From NCBI GenBank assembly GCA_020025455.1, contig JAHHSC010000044.1:1-10309 (forward strand): a DNA stretch of 10,309 bases. The letters are read 5' to 3'. The notes under the pieces were generated by a model. That model was not told the DNA's origin and made no database searches. It saw only the letters and a program-made list of their open reading frames with translations. A program made the translations under genes and the position numbers. The stretch is from Lawsonibacter sp. (GTDB lineage: Bacteria; Bacillota; Clostridia; Oscillospirales; Oscillospiraceae). Of the stretch, positions 5,870 to 10,309 are shown piece after piece. Position 1 is the first letter of the stretch. Every line of letters starts with the position of its first letter.

Positions 5870-6828
5870 TCCTCCTGATCGCTTTTGGTCCGTGCCTTTA
5901 TCTTCCGGTCGTAAACAGCATTGACCATGATGGCGGCGATCCCACAGCCAATACCGCCCACCGCAAACACCCACCAGCTGCTGCCCCAGCTGCCATCCCT
6001 GGCCGACAGGGCAATGTAGGCGGCGGTGGCTAGGAGCATAATGACCGCACAGATGACACCGATCACCGCCTCTTTGTGCTTAAATTCCGGCGTGTTCTCC
6101 AGATTATACTTGGGAATATCATACTTATCCTCCTGCATCCCGGTCCACACCAGGGTGGTCACCGCACCGGCCAGTATCCATAGAAAGCCAGCCATCAAAA
6201 ACGCATCCAGTCCAAGCTGCTCCATCCAATCCCCCAGCAGCACCAGCAGCACCACATCGCCCAGAATGACCGCAACAGGGGCCGCGATAAGCCATATCTG
6301 TCGGGCCGAAAATTGATCCAGCTCTGCCTGCGTATAGAAGGGCTCGATCACCGGGTTTTTCTCGCGGAAGGTTTCCTCCTGGATGCCGAACACCACAAAT
6401 AGGGTGACCGCACACAGAATGAACAGCAGGAGCACAGCGGCCCCTACGTTCTGCATATAGTCGGGCCAGCCCAGCAGGGCACGAAGGCCCTCCAGCAGGG
6501 CCAGCAGCCCCACACCGAACAGGATAAGTCCCACGCCTCCGGCCACGGCCTTGGAGAAGCGATCCATAAAGCGGTTGTAATCCGCCCGGTCCTCTGCCAT
6601 GGTCCGACTCACATCGCCCCGGAGCAGCACATCCAGCGCCACATCAAAGTGATCGCACAGGGTAAGGATGGTCTGCATCTCGGGATAGGCAGTGCCGGTT
6701 TCCCACTTGCTCACGCTCTGGCGGCTGACCCCCATGACCTCTGCCAGTTCCTCCTGGCTCATACCCCTGCGCTGCCGCAGTGCTTGCAGGTTTGCTCCGA
6801 AGCCGGGGCCGCTTTTTTCATATTTCAT
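5866..6828 (-). CDS. Membrane-anchored XRE-family regulator (HTH plus about six TM segments)
   Basis: A 320-residue protein. An XRE/Cro-type helix-turn-helix spans about 11-68 (LQALRQRRGMSQEELAEVMG, then SRQSVSKWETGTAYP, the DNA-recognition part). A short linker leads to hydrophobic segments near 94-117, 127-149, 178-199, 208-229, 252-274 and 283-304. This architecture is common in Firmicutes, but I know no general function; a DNA-binding head tethered to the membrane and possibly responding to a membrane signal is inference. The ATG at 6828 has AAAGGAGG 9 bases upstream. The gene is convergent with sfsA and the two stop codons overlap within TTAA. Two inverted repeats lie upstream (6865-6885 and 6903-6921) and could be autoregulatory sites. 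A stand-alone gene with no evident partner transporter. Confidence 0.85.
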   Translation of the reverse strand: MKYEKSGPGFGANLQALRQRRGMSQEELAEVMGVSRQSVSKWETGTAYPEMQTILTLCDHFDVALDVLLRGDVSRTMAEDRADYNRFMDRFSKAVAGGVGLILFGVGLLALLEGLRALLGWPDYMQNVGAAVLLLFILCAVTLFVVFGIQEETFREKNPVIEPFYTQAELDQFSARQIWLIAAPVAVILGDVVLLVLLGDWMEQLGLDAFLMAGFLWILAGAVTTLVWTGMQEDKYDIPKYNLENTPEFKHKEAVIGVICAVIMLLATAAYIALSARDGSWGSSWWVFAVGGIGCGIAAIMVNAVYDRKIKARTKSDQED

Positions 6829-6855
6829 ATGCTTCTGCCTCCTTTATCTGGGCCT

Positions 6856-6921
6856 ATCTTACCGTGGCAGAGCAGGCAACTGCCAGCGATTTTCTGTTGC
6901 TTTTGCAGAAAATGTCTGCAA
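6856..6921 (-). promoter_or_regulatory. Upstream region of the XRE gene with two inverted repeats
   Basis: Two repeats stand in front of the gene: TGGCAG/CTGCCA arms 9 bases apart (6865-6885), and TTGCAGA/TCTGCAA arms 5 bases apart (6903-6921). A possible -10 box TAAGAT (minus strand, 6861-6856) lies next to the first repeat, but no good -35 box is correctly spaced, which would suit an activator- or repressor-controlled promoter. Tentative. Confidence 0.35.
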
Positions 6922-6970
6922 CTTCAGGTTGCACGCCGCTTTTCTGCCCTGTTTGCCCTGTTTTTTCTTT

Positions 6971-7013
6971 AAAAAAGAGCGCCGTGGGAACTTCCGCCCC
7001 CATGGCGCTCTTT
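6971..7013 (-). terminator. Intrinsic terminator of the transketolase operon
   Basis: A long stem, 6974-6988 paired with 6999-7013 (15 pairs, one of them G-U), with a 10-base loop. On the minus strand it runs into six T residues (6976-6971). It begins 12 bases past the stop of the distal transketolase gene. Confidence 0.9.
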
Positions 7014-7024
7014 GCTGTTCCGAT

Positions 7025-7969
7025 TTACTTGCCCAGGAAGTCGCGGGCGACCTCCACGATGTGCTCGGCGCTGAGGCCGTACTTCTTCAGCAGCTCGACA
7101 GCGGGGCCGGACTCGCCAAAGACATCGTTGACGCCAATGCGGCGCACGGGGGTGGGGCACTTCTCGCTCAGCAGGCCGCAGACGGCCTCGCCCAGACCGC
7201 CGATGATGCTGTGCTCCTCGCAGGTGATGACCTTGCCACATTCACGGGCAGCCTTCAGCACCAGCTCCTCGTCCAGGGGCTTGATGGTGGCCAGGTTGAC
7301 CACGCGGGCGCTGATGCCCGCCTCAGCCAGGACCTTGGCGGCCTCCAGCGCCTCGTTGACCATCAGGCCGTTGGCGAGGATGGCCACGTCGCTGCCGTCG
7401 CGCAGGACCTCGCCCTTGCCGATTTCAAAGTGGAAGCCCTCCTCCTCGTGGAACACGGGCACGGCCAGACGGCCGAAGCGCAGGTAGACGGGGCCTTCGT
7501 GCTCATAGGCGGCCTTGACGGCGGCTCTGGCCTCCACGTCGTCGGAGGGGCAGATAACGGTCATGCCGGGGATGGTACGCATCAGGGCAAAGTCCTCGCA
7601 GCACTGATGGGACGCGCCGTCCTCGCCCACGGAGATGCCGCCGTGGGTTGCGCCGATCTTCACGTTCAGGTGGGGGTAGCCGATGGAGTTGCGGATCTGC
7701 TCAAAGGCACGACCAGCGGCGAACATGGCAAAGGTAGAGGCAAAGGGCTTCAGGCCGGCAGCGGCAGCGCCGGCGGCCACGGCCATCATGTTGCTCTCTG
7801 CAATGCCGCAGTTGAAGTGGCGATTGGGGTACTCCTTCTTGAAGATACCCGTCTTGGTCGCGCCAGCCAGGTCGGCATCAAAGACCACCAGGTCGTCATG
7901 CTCGGCGGCCAGCTCCTTCAGGGCGTTGCCGTAGCTATCACGGGTCGCAATCTTCTTCACATCTGCCAT
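7025..7969 (-). CDS. Transketolase, C-terminal subunit
   Basis: A 314-residue protein carrying the pyrimidine-binding and C-terminal domains of transketolase, the thiamine-diphosphate enzyme that moves two-carbon units between sugar phosphates in the non-oxidative pentose phosphate pathway. It must pair with the N-terminal subunit encoded just upstream. Seen: FDADLAGATKT (30-40), CGIAESNMM with the catalytic Glu58 that activates the cofactor, KIGATHGGISVGEDGASHQ (104-122), and the C-terminal domain from about residue 195 (ANGLMVNEALEAA). The frame extends upstream to 8035, but that part overlaps the upstream gene. The ATG at 7969 lies one base after the upstream stop (TAAAATG) with GGAGGCG ahead of it, so the pair is translationally coupled. 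Resembles the two-gene transketolases of many Clostridia and Archaea; 1-deoxyxylulose-5-phosphate synthase is less likely given the split. Confidence 0.93.
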   Translation of the reverse strand: MADVKKIATRDSYGNALKELAAEHDDLVVFDADLAGATKTGIFKKEYPNRHFNCGIAESNMMAVAAGAAAAGLKPFASTFAMFAAGRAFEQIRNSIGYPHLNVKIGATHGGISVGEDGASHQCCEDFALMRTIPGMTVICPSDDVEARAAVKAAYEHEGPVYLRFGRLAVPVFHEEEGFHFEIGKGEVLRDGSDVAILANGLMVNEALEAAKVLAEAGISARVVNLATIKPLDEELVLKAARECGKVITCEEHSIIGGLGEAVCGLLSEKCPTPVRRIGVNDVFGESGPAVELLKKYGLSAEHIVEVARDFLGK

Positions 7970-7970
7970 T

Positions 7971-8816
7971 TTACATCGCCTCCACTTCTGCCAGCTGGGC
8001 ACGCAGCTCAGCCAGAGCGGTCTCACACTGTTCATCGTTGGGAGCCTTGCCGTGCCAGCCCACCTGGTTCTCCATAAAGCTGACGCCCTTGCCCTTGACG
8101 GTCGTCATTACGATGGCAAAGGGTACGCCCTTGGTCTGACGGGCCTTGGCAAATGCGGCCTCCATCTGGTCAAAGTCGTGACCGTCGATCTCCACAACCT
8201 CAAAGCCAAAGGCACGCAGCTTCTCGGGGATGGGGTAGGGACTCATAACGTCGGAGACCGGACCGTCAATCTGCAGGCCGTTGTTGTCGATGATCACACA
8301 CAGGTTATCCAGCTTGTAGTGGTGGGCAAACATGAACGCCTCCCAGACCTGGCCCTCCTGGATCTCACCGTCACCCAGCAGGGTGTAGACGCGGCTGCTC
8401 TTGCCCTGGTACTTGGCGGCAAGTGCCATGCCGCAGGCGGCGGAAATACCCTGGCCAAGCGAGCCGGTGGACATATCCACACCGGGGGTCTCATTCATGT
8501 TGGGATGGCCCTGCAGGCGGCTGCCCACATGGCGCAGGGTCACCAGCTCCTCCACAGGGAAGAAGCCCTTGTGCGCCAGCGCAGCGTACAGGCCGGGGGC
8601 GGTGTGGCCCTTGGACAGCACGAAGCGGTCACGGTCCTCCCACTTGGGGTTGGCGGGGTCCACGTTCATTTCCTTAAAATAGAGATAAGCAAACAGGTCA
8701 GAGGCAGACAGACTGCCGCCGGGGTGGCCGGCCTTGGCGCTGTGGGTGCCTTCAATGACGCCCATGCGGATCTTGCAGGCCGCTGCCATCAGCATTTTTT
8801 TCTCATTGGCGTTCAT
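7971..8816 (-). CDS. Transketolase, N-terminal subunit
   Basis: A 281-residue protein with the diphosphate-binding domain of transketolase; together with the C-terminal subunit it makes the active site. The thiamine-diphosphate/Mg motif runs from GDGE (148-151) to NN (178-179). Other family landmarks are GHPGGSLSASD (30-40), SKGHTAPGLYAAL (68-80), RLQGHPNMNETPGVDMSTGSLGQG (100-123) and the late KGKGVSFMEN (241-250). Full-length transketolase is about 650 residues; this gene and its neighbour add to 595, consistent with a split enzyme rather than a truncation. The ATG at 8816 follows AAGGAAAA. First gene of a two-gene operon with a terminator after the second gene. No regulator binding site is evident beyond the promoter. 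Confidence 0.94.
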   Translation of the reverse strand: MNANEKKMLMAAACKIRMGVIEGTHSAKAGHPGGSLSASDLFAYLYFKEMNVDPANPKWEDRDRFVLSKGHTAPGLYAALAHKGFFPVEELVTLRHVGSRLQGHPNMNETPGVDMSTGSLGQGISAACGMALAAKYQGKSSRVYTLLGDGEIQEGQVWEAFMFAHHYKLDNLCVIIDNNGLQIDGPVSDVMSPYPIPEKLRAFGFEVVEIDGHDFDQMEAAFAKARQTKGVPFAIVMTTVKGKGVSFMENQVGWHGKAPNDEQCETALAELRAQLAEVEAM

Positions 8817-8919
8817 GGCATTTTCCTTCTTTCTTCGTTGTCCCGATGCCGCCCTCGCAGGCAGAATACCCGGGCAGGAGTCCGGTCTGGGCCGTCCTCA
8901 TTTCAGTTCAGATACAGTA

Positions 8920-8948
8920 ATTATATGTCAGGTCCTGTCAAAGCGCAA
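8920..8948 (-). promoter_or_regulatory. Probable promoter of the transketolase operon
   Basis: On the minus strand a perfect -10 box TATAAT (8925-8920) has a weak -35, TTGCGC (8948-8943), 17 bases upstream. A perfect TTGACA also lies at 8941-8936, but only 10 bases from the -10 box, too close to act with it. The leader to the gene would be about 95 bases long, and I see no known riboswitch in it. Confidence 0.5.
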
Positions 8949-9102
8949 GGACATTCGGCCAAAACCCTGTTTTTTCCCACAAACACCTTTTCAATCGTGG
9001 AAAACCATTGTAACGCGCTTAAAAATCAAAAGCATCGCCCCCTTTTATGGCTCTGCCAGAGGCGAATGGCCCCTCCGCTGGCGGGCCGTCAGGTCCTTCC
9101 CG

Positions 9103-9131
9103 TTGCATCCAAAGCGATTCTTTGCTATAAT
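9103..9131 (+). promoter_or_regulatory. Upstream plus-strand promoter with extended -10 (distal asnA promoter candidate)
   Basis: TATAAT at 9126-9131 is preceded by TGC, giving an extended -10 element, with TTGCAT (9103-9108) 17 bases upstream as a weak -35. Transcription would begin near 9138, some 200 bases before asnA, producing a leader that includes the 9164-9189 hairpin and the short ORF. Confidence 0.6.
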
Positions 9132-9163
9132 GTCCCCGCTTCCGGTCGGTATTCCCCCACGGA

Positions 9164-9189
9164 GGAGGACTGCGCATGGCGCACCCTCC
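9164..9189 (+). promoter_or_regulatory. RNA hairpin with SD in the stem and AUG in the loop
   Basis: GGAGG (9164-9168) can pair with CCTCC (9185-9189), and TGCGC (9171-9175) with GCGCA (9179-9183), leaving ATG (9176-9178) as a triloop. A small internal loop (AC opposite C) separates the two helices. This would mask the ribosome binding site of the short ORF starting at 9176. Function unknown. Confidence 0.4.
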
Positions 9190-9349
9190 CGCACGTCACC
9201 CGATTTGGCTTGCCGTACCTCTCGCCCGGAAAAAGAGGGTTTCAAGGAAGTATTGTTTGCAATCTGGCCCCGCCTGCCATATAATAAGTACCATAATTTC
9301 CAATTTGGGCTGTCTGCCCCCTGCCAAAGGAGTATTGTTCTATGTCTGA
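9176..9349 (+). CDS. Doubtful small ORF overlapping the asnA start (possible leader peptide)
   Basis: A 57-codon frame starting MAHPPARHPIWLAVPLARKK, with GGAGGAGG (9161-9168) 7 bases before its ATG and a promoter upstream. It ends with TGA at 9347-9349, inside the first codons of asnA and in a different frame. In favour: a very good ribosome site, a promoter, and an end overlapping the next start, as in translational coupling. Against: it contains the proximal asnA promoter and ribosome site, uses rare codons such as consecutive ATA, has no recognisable domain, and has no run of Asn codons expected of an attenuator. I do not recognise it; probably regulatory or fortuitous. Confidence 0.2.
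   Translation: MAHPPARHPIWLAVPLARKKRVSRKYCLQSGPACHIISTIISNLGCLPPAKGVLFYV
9257..9285 (+). promoter_or_regulatory. Proximal asnA promoter
   Basis: TTGCAA (9257-9262), a 17-base spacer and a perfect TATAAT (9280-9285). Transcription would start near 9292, giving a leader of about 50 bases with AAAGGAG (9326-9332) nine bases before the asnA ATG. Confidence 0.65.
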
Positions 9350-10309
9350 CGCCATTCTGCCCCAGGGTTACCACTCTCTGCTGTCCATCTACGAAACGCA
9401 GAAAGCCATCAGCCTTTTAAACCGCCTCTTTGAGGACAAGCTGGCCGGTTCGCTCCGGCTTCACCGGGTATCCGCCCCTCTGTTCGTGTCCTCCGCCTCC
9501 GGTCTGAACGACGACCTGAGCGGAAAGGAGCGCCCCGTATCCTTTGATATCAACGGCGTCTGCGGCGACGCGGTTGTGGTCCACTCTCTGGCCAAGTGGA
9601 AGCGGCTTGCGCTGAAGCGCTACCAGTTCCACATTGGCGAGGGACTCTATACCGATATGAACGCCATCCGTCGGGACGAGGATCTGGACTACCTCCACTC
9701 CGCCTATGTGGACCAGTGGGATTGGGAGAAGATCATCGCCCCGGAGGATCGAACTGTGGCGTTTTTGAAGGATACCGTCCGCACCATCGTCAGCGCTCTG
9801 GTGGACACCCAGGCCTGCCTGCGCTCGGTTTTCCCCGCCCTGTGCGCGCTGCCCCAGCTGGAGAACGCGGTGACCTTTGTCACCTCCCAGGAGCTGGAGG
9901 ACCTGTACCCCGATCTGAGCAGTAAGGAGCGGGAGCACGCCTACACCAAGGAACACCCCATTACCTTTATCATCGGCATCGGCGGCAAGCTGCGCTCCGG
10001 CCAGCCCCATGATGGCCGCGCCCCCGACTATGACGACTGGACTTTGAACGGCGATCTGCTGGTTTGGGACAGTGTCAACAACCGCTCCATGGAGCTCTCC
10101 TCCATGGGCATCCGTGTGGACCCCGCCACGCTGGACCGCCAGCTGACCCTGGCCGGCTGTGACAACCGCCGGGAGCTGCCGTTCCACAAGCTGCTGCTGG
10201 ACGGGAAGCTGCCCCAGACCATGGGCGGCGGTATTGGCCAGTCCCGTGTGTCCATGCTGCTGCTTGGCAAGGCCCATATCGGCGAGGTGCAGAGCTCCCT
10301 CTGGGACGA
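9342..10309 (+). CDS. asnA: Aspartate-ammonia ligase (asparagine synthetase A), partial at the right edge
   Basis: Makes asparagine from aspartate, ammonia and ATP (releasing AMP and pyrophosphate) in the cytoplasm. It is a homodimer with a class II aminoacyl-tRNA synthetase fold. The 322 visible residues align with the family along their length: SLRLHRVSAPLFV near 37-49, GERPVSFD-like KERPVSFDI (62-70), VVHSLAKWKRLAL (79-91), GLYTDMNAIRRDE (101-113), YVDQWDWEKII (122-132), and the ATP-binding motif 3 region GGGIGQSRVSMLLLGKAHIGEVQ (295-317). The family is about 330-345 residues, so only the last tens of codons at most are missing. The ATG at 9342 has AAAGGAG nine bases upstream. Two promoters precede it. 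No T-box is visible, so regulation by asparagine supply would have to be through another mechanism. Confidence 0.95.
   Translation, partial: MSDAILPQGYHSLLSIYETQKAISLLNRLFEDKLAGSLRLHRVSAPLFVSSASGLNDDLSGKERPVSFDINGVCGDAVVVHSLAKWKRLALKRYQFHIGEGLYTDMNAIRRDEDLDYLHSAYVDQWDWEKIIAPEDRTVAFLKDTVRTIVSALVDTQACLRSVFPALCALPQLENAVTFVTSQELEDLYPDLSSKEREHAYTKEHPITFIIGIGGKLRSGQPHDGRAPDYDDWTLNGDLLVWDSVNNRSMELSSMGIRVDPATLDRQLTLAGCDNRRELPFHKLLLDGKLPQTMGGGIGQSRVSMLLLGKAHIGEVQSSLWD

Larger units (their letters stand above)
8817..9341. other. 525-base divergent intergenic region between the transketolase operon and asnA
   Basis: No supported protein gene fills this gap. It holds the transketolase promoter (8920-8948), a GC hairpin GGCCC/GGGCC near 9068-9087, two plus-strand promoters (9103-9131 and 9257-9285), a short doubtful ORF with its own ribosome site (9176-9349), and a hairpin enclosing that ORF's start (9164-9189). 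I looked for a T-box (the conserved AGGGTGGNACCGCG element) and for other familiar leader RNAs and found none. The stretch 8950-9060 is AT-richer than its surroundings and shows nothing I can name. Confidence 0.6.

Noticed and set aside
6692..8077. Long plus-strand open frame running opposite the XRE and transketolase genes
   Set aside because: It is antisense to three well-supported genes and their terminator, with no domain signature and no ribosome site of note.
7025..8816. Transketolase genes as a broken or frameshifted single gene
   Set aside because: The second part has its own ribosome site and ATG one base after the first stop, and two-subunit transketolases are a known arrangement. 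All catalytic motifs are present, so this is a normal split enzyme.
9138..9341. T-box riboswitch upstream of asnA
   Set aside because: Expected from knowledge of Firmicute asparagine genes, but the conserved AGGGTGGNACCGCG element and a following terminator are not present.
9045..9374. A 109-codon minus-strand frame in the transketolase-asnA gap
   Set aside because: It starts inside asnA, covers both asnA promoters on the other strand, has no convincing ribosome site and shows no recognisable domain.

Overview
The window looks like chromosomal DNA from a GC-rich anaerobic Firmicute, most likely class Clostridia (an Oscillospiraceae-type gut organism; inference). The signs are strong AGGAGG-type ribosome binding sites, several GTG starts, consensus sigma-A promoters, a flavoredoxin-rubredoxin fusion of the Hrb type, a transketolase split into two subunits, and a DarA/PstA-type cyclic-di-AMP receptor domain. 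No rRNA, tRNA, CRISPR array, insertion sequence or phage gene is visible. Nine protein genes are supported; two are cut by the window edges.

Layout. 1-2478: a minus-strand zinc-uptake ABC operon transcribed znuA (binding lipoprotein), znuC (ATPase), znuB (permease, cut at the left edge), with a consensus promoter overlapped by a perfect AT-rich palindrome. 2505-4309: a minus-strand MATE-family multidrug/cation antiporter gene whose reading frame continues, without a stop, into a complete DarA/PstA-like cyclic-di-AMP receptor domain; it has its own promoter and a downstream hairpin. 4354-5110: a plus-strand flavin reductase-rubredoxin fusion (Hrb-like) with a consensus promoter, a 21-bp interrupted palindrome over the -35 box, and a terminator. 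5180-5869: sfsA on the plus strand, whose stop codon overlaps the stop of the convergent gene. 5866-6828: a minus-strand XRE-type regulator with about six membrane segments. 6971-8816: a minus-strand two-gene operon for the two halves of transketolase, closed by a strong terminator. 8817-9341: a 525-base regulatory gap. 9342-10309: asnA (aspartate-ammonia ligase) on the plus strand, cut near its end by the right edge.

How it fits together. Apart from the znu and transketolase operons these are mostly single-gene units with separate promoters and terminators. They cover metal uptake, export, redox/oxygen handling, pentose-phosphate metabolism and asparagine synthesis, and they do not form one obvious pathway. 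The most unusual item is the MATE-DarA fusion: a transporter apparently carrying its own cyclic-di-AMP sensor, with a good internal ribosome binding site and ATG at the domain boundary, so both a fused and a free sensor could be made. Other points worth a second look are an intrinsic terminator on the antisense strand inside sfsA, the palindrome at the hrb promoter, a cysteine cluster at the N-terminus of ZnuC, and a hairpin upstream of asnA that places an AUG in its loop.
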